Assembly: GCA_023384575.1 (NCBI GenBank)
Contig: JAHDVP010000003.1
Span: 75,086-139,085, forward strand
From: Acidobacteriota bacterium
Lineage (GTDB): Bacteria; Acidobacteriota; Vicinamibacteria; Vicinamibacterales; JAFNAJ01
DNA: 64,000 bases
Direction: 5' to 3'
Positions within the stretch are counted from its first letter, which is position 1. Every line of letters begins with the position of its first letter. The translations under genes were made by a program, and so were the position numbers. This document shows, in pieces, positions 1 to 8,145 of this stretch. The notes under the pieces are model-generated. The model ran no database searches and was not told the DNA's origin. It saw only the letters and a list, made by a program, of their open reading frames with translations.

Positions 1-55
1 CCGGCATGCCGGTCCCAACGCTGCGGACGGACGTGTCGGGTACGAGGAGGCAGAC

Positions 56-1363
56 ATGCATCGACGCCGGGTCGGAACCGGACTCGCCATTCTCCTGTGC
101 GCGCTCGCGGCGGCGGGCCTCGGACGGGTCGTTCCGCTCGACGCCCGTGAAGACGAGGCCACCGTGCACCTCGTCGCAGACGAGGGCGAGGCCGCGCGGT
201 ACTGGGCACGATGGCGCGGACCGACGGGCCAGGGCCTCGTCACGGGCGACTACCCCGACACGTGGTCGCCGTCCACGACGCCACGATGGCGAACGGCGGT
301 GCCCGGGCGCGGCAACTCGTCGCCGATCGTGTGGGGTGACCGCATCTTCCTCACGACCGCGCAGGACGAGGGCCGTCGCCTGTCCGTGCTGGCGTTTCGC
401 CGGTCCGACGGCACACGGCTCTGGGAACTCGTGGTGCCGCAGGACGGGGTCGAGAAGGTGCACGCGAAGAACGGCCACGCGTCGGCCACGCCGACGACCG
501 ACGGTGAGATCGTCTACGCCTCGTTCGGCAGCCAGGGACTCGTGGCGGTCGATTTCGACGGCCGCCTCGTCTGGCACCGCAAGATCGGCGATCTGCAGAA
601 CTACCACGGCAGCGCGGGCTCGCCGGTGCTGTACAAGGACCGCGTGTTCCTCTACCAGGACCACAAGGGCGGCGCCGGTGTCACGGCGTTCGTGGCGGCG
701 TTCGACAAGAAGACGGGCCAGACGAAATGGTGGCGGGAGAGGACCGAGACCGTGGGCTGGGGCACGCCGGTCGTCGTCCGGGCTGGCGACCGCGATGAAC
801 TGGTCGTCAGCAGTCAACACCGCGTCGCCGCGTACGACCCGGACACTGGCGACGAGTTGTGGACGGTGAAGGGCAACACCTTCGAGGTGATCCCCACGCC
901 GGTCGTCGGTCACGGGCTGATCTTCTGCTCGTCGGGCCGCGCCGGCCCGACGATGGCGATCAGGCCGGGCGGGCGCGGCGACGTCACCGACACACACGTC
1001 GTGTGGAAGGCGCCGAAGGGCTCGCCCTTCGTCCCGTCGCCGCTGCTGCAGGGCGACTATCTCTACCTGGTCAACGACATGTCGAGCATTCTGACGGCAT
1101 ATCGTGCGCGCACGGGCGAGGTGGTCTACCAGGGCCGGCTCGGCGAGGTCATGCGCGAGGGGTTCTCGGCCTCGCCGGTCGCCGTCGGCGACCGCCTGTT
1201 CTTCACGAACGATCTGGGAGAGACCTTCGTGGTCAAGGCCGGTCCGACCTTCGATCTGCTGCACGTGAACCGGCTCGACGCGCGGACGCTGGCCACGCCG
1301 GCGCTCGTTGACGGGGTGTGGTACTTCCGGACGGAGAACGAGCTGATCGCGATCGGCCACTGA
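56..1363 (+). CDS. Secreted PQQ-like beta-propeller repeat protein
   Basis: A 435-residue protein with an N-terminal signal peptide (positively charged start, then a Leu/Ala-rich core to about residue 30). It is followed by the motif WARWRGPTGQGL, typical of the first blade of outer-membrane or periplasmic PQQ-like (pyrrolo-quinoline quinone fold) propellers. Repeats of the G-x-hydrophobic-W/Y-x-T/Y type continue to the end. Such proteins in Acidobacteriota, Planctomycetota and Verrucomicrobiota are mostly of unknown substrate, and the fold alone does not prove PQQ binding or dehydrogenase activity. The start is set by an AGGAGG box eight bases upstream. It stands alone on its strand. Confidence 0.85.
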   Translation: MHRRRVGTGLAILLCALAAAGLGRVVPLDAREDEATVHLVADEGEAARYWARWRGPTGQGLVTGDYPDTWSPSTTPRWRTAVPGRGNSSPIVWGDRIFLTTAQDEGRRLSVLAFRRSDGTRLWELVVPQDGVEKVHAKNGHASATPTTDGEIVYASFGSQGLVAVDFDGRLVWHRKIGDLQNYHGSAGSPVLYKDRVFLYQDHKGGAGVTAFVAAFDKKTGQTKWWRERTETVGWGTPVVVRAGDRDELVVSSQHRVAAYDPDTGDELWTVKGNTFEVIPTPVVGHGLIFCSSGRAGPTMAIRPGGRGDVTDTHVVWKAPKGSPFVPSPLLQGDYLYLVNDMSSILTAYRARTGEVVYQGRLGEVMREGFSASPVAVGDRLFFTNDLGETFVVKAGPTFDLLHVNRLDARTLATPALVDGVWYFRTENELIAIGH

Positions 1364-1375
1364 CGCCACCACCGG

Positions 1376-1425
1376 TGGGGGTCAGGTCTTGAAGGATGGC
1401 GTTCGTCACAACCTGGCACCGCGGA
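1376..1425. repeat. Degenerate REP-like inverted repeat
   Basis: The stretch opens with GGGGGTCAGGTCTTGAA and closes with CAACCTGGCACC. The second half is an imperfect reverse complement of the first. Sequences built on 'GGGTCAGGTCTTGA...' resemble REP elements that accompany Y1 (RAYT) transposases in several phyla. The match is degenerate and no transposase is near, so it may be a decayed copy or a chance likeness. Confidence 0.25.
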
Positions 1426-1532
1426 CGGTCGTCGTGCGCGTCGGCAACCCCGGTCGGGTAAGATCCGGATCAGCCCGTGGCCACGGCCCGACGGGGCCGA
1501 TCTCGGGCGCTCGACGTCGGGAGGCGTCATCC

Positions 1533-1916
1533 ATGTACTACATCGTCGACAGCACGAAGTCGTTCGACCAGGCCTCGGCCGATCTCGAGGCCGCGGTGAC
1601 GCGTCACGGCTTCGGCGTGCTCCACATCCACGACCTCGGCGCAACGCTGCGCAGCAAAGGCATCCCGTTTGCGGAGCAGTGCCGGGTCTTCGAGGTGTGC
1701 AACCCCATCCAGGCCTCGAAGGTCCTCTCGACGGACATGCGCCTGAACATGGCCCTGCCGTGTCGCATCTCCGTCTATTCGGAGCACGGGCAGACGAAGC
1801 TTGGCCTGATCAGGCCGGTCGACCTGCTGGCGGGCCTGTCGAACGACCCCGCCCTCGCCGAGGTAGCGCGCGAGGTCGAGGAGAAGACCATGCTGATGGT
1901 GGACGAGGCCCGGTAG
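1533..1916 (+). CDS. DUF302 domain protein
   Basis: A 127-residue soluble protein of the DUF302 family. The middle carries the family pattern around FEVCNPIQASKVL (about residues 56-68) and LPCRISVYSE. The fold is a small alpha/beta sandwich seen in many bacteria, with no settled function; some members lie beside sulfur or redox genes. Here it stands alone between a beta-propeller gene and an ABC permease. The start at 1533 is chosen over an upstream in-frame codon at 1389 because homologous sequence begins here (MYYIVDSTKSFDQ) and a GGGAGG box lies about eight bases before it. Confidence 0.85.
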   Translation: MYYIVDSTKSFDQASADLEAAVTRHGFGVLHIHDLGATLRSKGIPFAEQCRVFEVCNPIQASKVLSTDMRLNMALPCRISVYSEHGQTKLGLIRPVDLLAGLSNDPALAEVAREVEEKTMLMVDEAR

Positions 1917-2025
1917 GGCCGCTCGTCACCCCGACACCGGCTGACGTCCACCGCCGCGCCGGACTGTCGATCGCAGAGACCCGACCCGGATGAACACCGG
2001 GGGGGATTGCTGCGTCTTCTCCAAC

Positions 2026-4500
2026 ATGGAGCGCCTGCAGCAGGACATCCGGTTCGCCGTGCGGCTCCTCTGGAAGGACCGGGGGTTCACGGTCACCACC
2101 GTCACCACCCTCGCCCTCTGCCTCGCCGCCAACACGGCCATCTTCGCCATCGTCCACTCGGTGCTGCTCAAGCCGCTCCCGTTCCCCGAGTCGCACCGCA
2201 TCGTGACGATGTACAACGCCTATCCCGGGGCGGGGGCCATTCGCGGGTCGAACGGCGTGCCCGACTACTACGACCGTCAACGTGAGACCGACGTCTTCGA
2301 GGAGATCGCGGTCTACCGGGGCACGGGGCTCACCATCGGGGGTCGGGGGCAAGGCGACGCCGAGCGCCTGGCCGGCATGCAGGTGTCTCCTTCGTTCTTC
2401 CGCCTCCTGCGGACCCAGCCCCATCGGGGCCACCTGTTCACCGAGGCGGAAGCCGAGCCCGGCCACGACGACACGGTCCTTCTCGGTTACGGTCTCTGGC
2501 AGCGGCTCTTCGCCGGCCGCGACGGGGCGATCGGCGAGACGCTGCGCGTCAACGGCGTCCCGCGCACGGTGGTCGGCGTGCTCCCCGACGGGTTCCGGTT
2601 CGTCAACCCCGAGGTGCAGCTCTGGATTCCCGCGGCCTTCAGGCCCGAGGACCGGGCCGACGACCGCCGGCACAGCAACAACTGGCAGATGATCGCGCGC
2701 CTGAAGCCGGGTGCGACGATCGAGCAGGCGCAGAGCCAGATCGACGCCCTGAACGCACGCAACCTCGACCTGATTCCGGCGCTGCGGCAGGTGCTGATCG
2801 ACGCCGGCTTCCATACGCCGCTCTTCGTGTTCCAGGAGGAGCTCGTGTCCGAAGCCCGGCCGACGCTCCTGCTGCTCTGGGGCGGCGTGCTGGTCGTGCT
2901 GATCATCGGCTGCGTGAACATCACGAACCTCGTCTCGGTCCGCGCCACGGCCCGGTCGCGCGAGCTCGTGACACGGATGGCGCTCGGCGCGAACCTGTCG
3001 CGTATCGCGCGCCAGGTGGTGACCGAGTCCCTGCTCCTCTCGGCGCTCGGGGGTCTTGCCGGCCTGACGCTCGCCTGGTGGGCGCTGCAGGCGGTGCACT
3101 ACCTGGGCCTCGACCAGCTCCCGCGAGGCGCGGAGATCGGCATGGATGCGCGCGTCGTGGCCTACACGCTGGGCCTGGTCGGTGTCGTCGGCCTGCTCGT
3201 CGGCGTCCTGCCGGTCATCGCCCTGCGGCGCGCCAACCTGGGCGAAATCGTCCGCGAGGGACGCATCGACACGGCATCGCCCGGGGTGCGTTTCGTCCGG
3301 CGGGCCCTCGTGACGAGCCAGGTGGCGTTCGCGCTCGTGCTGCTCGTCGGCGCGGGCCTGCTGCTTGCCAGCTTCGAGCGCGTGCTCGCCATCGACACCG
3401 GGTTCGACGCCTCGCAGGTGCTCACCGGCAACGTCGGCCTGCCCGCGGCGCGGTACGCCGAGGACGCCGACGTCGCCGTGGTGCAGGACCGCCTGCTCGA
3501 GCGCATTCGGGCGATTCCCGGGGTGACCAGCGCGGGTCTGACGAGCACCATCCCGTTTGGCGGGTCGTACAGCGACAGCGTCATCCTCGCCGAGGGCTAT
3601 CACATGGCGCCGGGCGAGTCGCTGATCTCGCCGCGCATGGTCATCGTGAGCGACGGGTACTTCGAGGCGATGGGGACGCGGATCGTCGCCGGCCGGGCGT
3701 TCGACGCGCGCGACACCGCGGACGCGCCCCGCGCCATCATCATCGACGAACGGCTCGCACGAAAGTTCTGGCCGGGCGCCGACCCGCTCGGCCGCTACCT
3801 GTACTTCCCGTCGAGCGTGGAGAGCGTGCTCGCCCCGCCTCCGCGCGAGGAGTGGCTCACCGTCGTCGGCGTCGTGCCCGAGGTGAAGCTCGCCAGCCTC
3901 ACGACCGACGGCACGTCAGGCCTCTTTGGGGCCTACTACCTCGCCTGGCGCCAGTCTCCGCGGCGGACGGTGACCTTCGCCATCCGGACTGAGGGCCCAC
4001 CCGAGCAGGTCGCCAACGCGGTGCGAGCCGTCGTGGCCGGTGTCGACCCCGAACTGCCCCTCTACGGCGTGCGCACGATGGAGGAACGCGTGGACCTGGC
4101 GCTCGTCGACCGGCGAACGCCCATGGTGCTCGCCGTCGGCTTCGCCGTCGTCGCGCTGTTCCTGTCGGCGATCGGCATCTACGGCACGCTGGCGTATCAG
4201 GTGTCGCAGCGAAAGCGGGAGATCGGCATCCGGATGGCGCTCGGCGCTGCGGCAGCGAGCATCTTCGGCATGGTGCTGCGCGAAGGCGGGCTCATGGTGA
4301 CGATCGGCGCGGCGCTGGGCCTCGTGGGGGCGTTCCTGCTGCGCGAGACGCTGCAGGCGCAGCTGTTCGGCGTCGGTGCGCTCGACCCGCGGGTCATCGC
4401 CAGCGTCGCGGCGGTGCTCATCGTCGTGGCCCTGGTCGCGTGTCTCGTTCCGGCGAGGAGCGCCTCGCGCACCGACCCGGTCAGGGCGCTGGCCGATTGA
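2026..4500 (+). CDS. ADOP/MacB-type ABC transporter permease
   Basis: About 824 residues. The N-terminus (MERLQQDIRFAVRLLWKDRG) and the following helix with ANTAIFAIVHSVLLKPLPFP are the hallmark of the 'acidobacterial duplicated orphan permease' group. There are two MacB periplasmic core plus FtsX modules, with membrane segments near residues 25-45, 290-410 and 440-460 and in the last 130 residues. RKREIGIRMALGA near the C-terminus is the second FtsX signature. These permeases probably work with a separate ATPase in export or envelope signalling; none is encoded nearby. Translation could also begin at 1990, but family N-termini match 2026. Confidence 0.85.
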   Translation: MERLQQDIRFAVRLLWKDRGFTVTTVTTLALCLAANTAIFAIVHSVLLKPLPFPESHRIVTMYNAYPGAGAIRGSNGVPDYYDRQRETDVFEEIAVYRGTGLTIGGRGQGDAERLAGMQVSPSFFRLLRTQPHRGHLFTEAEAEPGHDDTVLLGYGLWQRLFAGRDGAIGETLRVNGVPRTVVGVLPDGFRFVNPEVQLWIPAAFRPEDRADDRRHSNNWQMIARLKPGATIEQAQSQIDALNARNLDLIPALRQVLIDAGFHTPLFVFQEELVSEARPTLLLLWGGVLVVLIIGCVNITNLVSVRATARSRELVTRMALGANLSRIARQVVTESLLLSALGGLAGLTLAWWALQAVHYLGLDQLPRGAEIGMDARVVAYTLGLVGVVGLLVGVLPVIALRRANLGEIVREGRIDTASPGVRFVRRALVTSQVAFALVLLVGAGLLLASFERVLAIDTGFDASQVLTGNVGLPAARYAEDADVAVVQDRLLERIRAIPGVTSAGLTSTIPFGGSYSDSVILAEGYHMAPGESLISPRMVIVSDGYFEAMGTRIVAGRAFDARDTADAPRAIIIDERLARKFWPGADPLGRYLYFPSSVESVLAPPPREEWLTVVGVVPEVKLASLTTDGTSGLFGAYYLAWRQSPRRTVTFAIRTEGPPEQVANAVRAVVAGVDPELPLYGVRTMEERVDLALVDRRTPMVLAVGFAVVALFLSAIGIYGTLAYQVSQRKREIGIRMALGAAAASIFGMVLREGGLMVTIGAALGLVGAFLLRETLQAQLFGVGALDPRVIASVAAVLIVVALVACLVPARSASRTDPVRALAD

Positions 4501-4665
4501 CGGCCGACCCCGGCCGGCTCCATCCTGACGTCTGAGGCCGTTGCCCGCACGATGGGCTCGGCGCGCCCCCTTCGGAGGGCCGTCGGGGCGAGCGCGAGGC
4601 CGGCCGCGCCGTGCGGTCTCGGCGTGAGTCGATCGTGACGTCTCCTGAACACCTCCGCGGCCGGG

Positions 4666-4671
4666 TACAAT
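4666..4671 (+). promoter_or_regulatory. -10 box TACAAT before the AraC gene
   Basis: TACAAT matches the sigma-70 -10 consensus at five of six bases and lies about 15 nt before the ATG at 4686. No convincing -35 was found. It implies a very short 5' leader and argues against a start upstream of the box. Confidence 0.4.
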
Positions 4672-4685
4672 GTCACGTATCCCCG

Positions 4686-5504
4686 ATGCGACTGACGCGC
4701 TTGCCGCGCCTCGCCCTGCGTCCGTTCGTCGAGCTGCTCTGGGCCGTCGACGACACGACCGGGCCCTGGTCGCTCTCGGCCGCCCGCGAACGCGTCCTGC
4801 CCACGGGGCGGATGCATCTCGCCGTCCGGCTCTCGGACGCCCCCGTGCGTTTGTACGTCGGCGCCAACTCCCCGGACGGGTGGACGGTGGGCCACGCGGT
4901 GGTGGGTGGCGCGAGGACGACGAGCTACATCCGGGACGTCTCGAGCCCGTCGCGCTCGGTGGGCGCGCAGCTGCGCCCGGGAGCTGCCTGGTGGCTGTTC
5001 GGTGTGCCGGCCGATACGTTGGCCGGCCGCCACACCTCGCTCGGTGACCTCCGGGGACGCCCGACCGGCGAACTTCGCGATCGCCTTCGCCACTGCACCG
5101 GGCTCGAGCATCAACTCGATTGCCTCGAGTCGTGGCTCTCGGGGCGGTTGCCGAGGGTCCACAGTCTCCACCCGGCCGTCGCGCACGCACTCGAGCGCTT
5201 CGGGGACGACACCCCACCCGTACAGCGAGTCGTCGCCGAGGTGGGCCTCTCTCATCGCCGCTTCATCGAGGTGTTCCGAAACGCGGTGGGGCTCGCGCCG
5301 AAGGCTTACTGCCGCGTGCTCCGCTTCCGTCGAGCCGTCCACCTGCTCGGCACCGGGCTGGCCACCAATGTCGTCGAGGTCGCCCTCGCGGCGGGCTATG
5401 CCGACCAGTCACACTTCACGCGCGAGTTCAGCGAGCTCGCCGGTCTCACGCCAGGCGAGTACCGACGGATGGCCCCGCGCCTGCCGCACCACGTTCGGGT
5501 CTGA
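4686..5504 (+). CDS. AraC-family transcriptional regulator
   Basis: A 272-residue regulator. The N-terminal half looks like the DUF6597-type ligand domain found in AraC members (LWAVDDTTGPWSLS, then PTGRMHLAVRL). The C-terminal 95 residues hold a paired helix-turn-helix of the HTH_18 type (VAEVGLSHRRFIEVFRNAVG and VALAAGYADQSHFTREF). Its targets are unknown; the VOC protein just downstream on the same strand is the nearest candidate. I use the ATG at 4686 because a -10-like box sits between it and an earlier in-frame codon at 4611. Confidence 0.85.
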   Translation: MRLTRLPRLALRPFVELLWAVDDTTGPWSLSAARERVLPTGRMHLAVRLSDAPVRLYVGANSPDGWTVGHAVVGGARTTSYIRDVSSPSRSVGAQLRPGAAWWLFGVPADTLAGRHTSLGDLRGRPTGELRDRLRHCTGLEHQLDCLESWLSGRLPRVHSLHPAVAHALERFGDDTPPVQRVVAEVGLSHRRFIEVFRNAVGLAPKAYCRVLRFRRAVHLLGTGLATNVVEVALAAGYADQSHFTREFSELAGLTPGEYRRMAPRLPHHVRV

Positions 5505-5594
5505 CTCGAGGCCCGCCGCGCGAGGGTCAATTTCGTTCAAGACGATGGCCGCGCGCGGGCCGTACGCTGCACCCATGGCCGGGAGAGGACACGC

Positions 5595-6026
5595 ATGAGC
5601 ATTCACGAGCTGTTCGCGTACTTGCACGTTGCCGGGGCCGACCGCGCGATCGCGTTCTACGAGCAGGCGTTCGGCGCCACCGAGAAGTTCCGGCTGACCG
5701 AACCAGGCGGCCGCATCGGGCACGCGGAGCTCGATTTCGGGGGCACGACCCTGATGCTCGCCGACGAGTTCGCTGAACTCGGGATACGGGGGCCGCACGC
5801 GATCGGCGGTACGAGCGTGACGATTCACCTCCACGTCGACAACGCCGACGAGGTGATCCGTCGCGCGGTCGACGCCGGGGCCACGCTCGAGCGCGCGCCG
5901 AAGGACGAGTTCTACGGTGAGCGGTCGGGATGCGTCGTCGACCCGTTCGGCCACCGGTGGAACATCGGCCACCACATCGAGGACGTCTCGCCCGACGAGA
6001 TGCAGCGACGATACACCTCCTTGTAG
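5595..6026 (+). CDS. VOC family (glyoxalase/PhnB-like) protein
   Basis: A 143-residue protein with the two beta-alpha-beta-beta-beta halves of the vicinal-oxygen-chelate fold: AYLHVAGADRAIAFYEQAFG at the start, and GCVVDPFGHRWNIGHHIE near the end. It resembles the PhnB-like branch, often annotated as glyoxalase or bleomycin-resistance-like without tested substrate. A GGAGAGGA box precedes the ATG. It follows the AraC regulator by 90 bases on the same strand and might be its target. Confidence 0.85.
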   Translation: MSIHELFAYLHVAGADRAIAFYEQAFGATEKFRLTEPGGRIGHAELDFGGTTLMLADEFAELGIRGPHAIGGTSVTIHLHVDNADEVIRRAVDAGATLERAPKDEFYGERSGCVVDPFGHRWNIGHHIEDVSPDEMQRRYTSL

Positions 6027-6082
6027 AGGCAGGTCGCGGTGACTGTCCCGCCTGTCGTGTTCAGACCGTTATGGAGGTAGCT

Positions 6083-6103
6083 GTGAGCCTTGAGCTTTGA
6101 GCG
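6083..6103 (+). repeat. Left TGAGC heptamer array
   Basis: Three tandem heptamers, GTGAGCC TTGAGCT TTGAGCG, preceded by AGCT. They read inward, towards the two-gene module. A related array of four copies in opposite orientation lies at 8090-8117, so the pair forms inverted ends. Confidence 0.7.
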
Positions 6104-6133
6104 CGTGCCATCGGATGCTACCTGCGTTCGCGT

Positions 6134-7644
6134 TTACGCTGCCACCTTGAGGCCAACCGCGGCGAGGAGGCGGTCGAGATCATCGGCGACGCGCTGGTAG
6201 AGCCGGTCGAGTTGATGCCGCTTGGCGTCTTGGAGGCGGCCATCGCCGCGAACGGGCTGGAGGAGCCCCGCGGTGAGCGGCGCGTAGATGCGTTCGAAGA
6301 GTTTCAAGAAGACGACGCAGAGGCGGTAGCCGAGCGGCAGCAGCCGATATCGCCGGGACCGCGGCACCTTCTCGACGAGGCCCTTGGCCCGCAGTTTCGA
6401 GAGGTCGTAGCGGAGTGATGCCAGTGATAGGTCTCGGGGGTGACGCCCAACGCCGCCAGGGCATGGGGATAGAGGTCGGCCGTCTTGAAGGTTCCGCCCG
6501 CCGCGACGTGCGCGAATCGGACGAGCGCGTGCATGAGCGCGAGTTGCCGGGGGTGGTCGAGCTTGAGACCTGGGAGGCGCTTGCCGGACGGGAGCACCGT
6601 GGGTTTCGCGAGACGCCGCAATTGGCCGCGGTCCACAAAGGTCTCGAGGATGTCCTGCTGGACGTCGAGATACCGATCGACGATGCCGGCCAGTTGGCGG
6701 TGCAGGGCGGGCAGGTGTTCGACCGCTTTGCGAATCCCGTAGAAGTCGTGGATGCTGGTCTGCAGCTTGCCCGCGTGGTGCGTGGTCACCCGGCGGCCGA
6801 AGATGGTCGTGATGCTGTCGGGCTGGCCGATCGTGCGGTTGGCATCGAGCAACCGGGCTCCCCGCTGATCGAGCGCCGCGCGCCGCTGGAAGATCAGGTT
6901 GTCGCCGTACTCGGTCTGCGCGAAGAAGAGCCGATGTTGACAGCCGGCCTCACGACGTTCCTCGGCCGTGAAGAACGGCGTGAACGCGCGGAGCCACTTC
7001 TGGCCGCACGTCACCAGGTCGTGCGCGGTGAGACTATCGGCGAGCGCTTGGAGGCGGTCGGGGTCGCCGCACTGGAGGAACGCGTTTCTGCACTGCCGAA
7101 AGGTGATCCCTTCTTCTCGGAGCCGGTTGGCCAGCCAGTGATGCTGGTTCAGGCAGACGCGCGCCGAGAACGGGAAGTACGGACACACGCGCACACACAG
7201 GCGGCCCCAGCGTTGGTCGTTGAGGTAGATGTTGTAGTGCGCCACCCACCGCTGGGCGAACTGGAGGTGCCACCGGTTGTCGGTCGGCGTGCCGATAGCC
7301 GTCACGATCCGAGCGGGCTCGCGCGCCTTCAGGATGACCACGACTTCGTCGGGTTTGGCGCGTCGGAAGAACCGGTCGACGAACTCATCGCGTCGTCCGT
7401 CGGGCTCGGCCAGGATCGGAACGCGCCGTTCGCGAGCCCGCGCTTCGATCCAGGCATGGTCCTGGTTGGCGATGTCGCGCAGCAGCTGCCGCGTAACCGG
7501 GTACTGGTCCCGGTAGCGCGTGAAGAACCGGACCACACGTTCGGGTTGCTGGAACGGTTGAATCAGTCCGTTCAGCAGCAGCCGATCGAAACAGCGGTAG
7601 CCGAACCGGATGCTATCCTCGTGGTGCTCGCGGAAGGCGTTCAT
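6134..7644 (-). pseudogene. Frameshifted gene for a conserved protein of unknown function
   Basis: Read from 7644, the product begins MNAFREHHEDSIRFGYRCFD and runs about 405 residues to VTPETYHWH, where the frame is lost near 6421. If one base is restored there, the reading becomes YHWASLRYDLSKLRAKGL and continues in the next frame to a stop at 6134, giving about 503 residues. The rebuilt C-terminus looks like a winged helix (SKLRAKGLVEKVPRSRRYRL). I recall similar full-length proteins in other soil bacteria, but not a function. A GGAG box lies just before 7644. The break could be a real one-base deletion or a sequencing error. Confidence 0.65.
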
Positions 7645-7710
7645 GGGGACCTCCGGGACGTGAGACATCTCAGAGGATACCCACCCGGACGCCTCCGCGA
7701 GGATGCGAGC

Positions 7711-8088
7711 ATGCGGGACTATCACCAACTCGACCTCTGGCAGCGCGCGATGACGTACACCGTCCAGATCTACGAGTTCACGGCGCAATTGCCCGAGACT
7801 GAGCGCTACAACCTGACCGCACAACTGCGCCGGGCGGCGACCTCCGTTCCGCTGAACATCGCCGAGGGCTCGGGCTGTAGCACCGACGCCGAATTCGCGC
7901 GATTCGTTGGCCACGCGTACCGCTCGCTGAAGCAGGTCGTCACCGGCTTGGAGCTGTGCCAACGGCTCTACGGGTCGCTGCCGGTTCCCCCGATGACCGC
8001 CTTGATCGATGAGGGCAACCAGATCTCGCGGATGGCGCACAGCTTCATGCAGCGACTCGGCACCAGCACCGGGTCGTCGCCGTCGTGA
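7711..8088 (+). CDS. Four-helix-bundle protein, S23/23S-IVS family
   Basis: A 125-residue helical protein starting MRDYHQLDLWQRAMTYTVQ and carrying the family hallmark LRRAATSVPLNIAEGSG at about residues 40-56. This is the S23 / 23S rRNA intervening-sequence protein family (TIGR02436-like). Members were first found inside rRNA inserts, but most copies, like this one, are free-standing genes of unknown role. A related fold serves as the accessory protein Avd in diversity-generating retroelements; no reverse transcriptase or template repeat is seen here. It is divergent from the gene at 6134-7644 with a 66-base gap, and a heptamer array begins right after its stop. Confidence 0.85.
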   Translation: MRDYHQLDLWQRAMTYTVQIYEFTAQLPETERYNLTAQLRRAATSVPLNIAEGSGCSTDAEFARFVGHAYRSLKQVVTGLELCQRLYGSLPVPPMTALIDEGNQISRMAHSFMQRLGTSTGSSPS

Positions 8089-8089
8089 C

Positions 8090-8117
8090 GCTCACGGCTC
8101 ATGGCTCATAGCTCAAA
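8090..8117 (-). repeat. Right TGAGC heptamer array
   Basis: On the plus strand the units are GCTCACG, GCTCATG, GCTCATA and GCTCAAA, four tandem heptamers. On the minus strand they read TTGAGC, ATGAGC, ATGAGC, GTGAGC, the same motif as the array at 6083-6103 but inverted. The array starts one base after the stop codon of the four-helix gene. Confidence 0.75.
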
Positions 8118-8145
8118 GCTGGGATATCAAGGGCGCAGCCCCTGG

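Larger units (their letters stand above)
6083..8117. mobile_element. Possible two-gene mobile module with inverted heptamer ends
   Basis: Two divergent genes (a frameshifted unknown gene on minus and an S23-type four-helix-bundle gene on plus) are enclosed by inverted arrays of NTGAGCN heptamers. The right array begins one base after the stop of the four-helix gene; the left lies about 30 bases beyond the stop of the other gene. Both arrays start with AGCT on the outside and finish with TGAGCG on the inside. No target-site duplication was seen and neither protein is a recognised transposase, so mobility is inference only. Confidence 0.35.

Noticed and set aside
6415-7700. Long plus-strand open frame antisense to the unknown gene and continuous with the four-helix gene
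   Set aside because: No family character before residue 1 of the four-helix protein at 7711; the minus-strand reading has protein-like composition.
7711-8088. Avd accessory protein of a diversity-generating retroelement, or an rRNA intervening sequence
   Set aside because: No reverse transcriptase, template or variable repeat, and no 23S rRNA around it.
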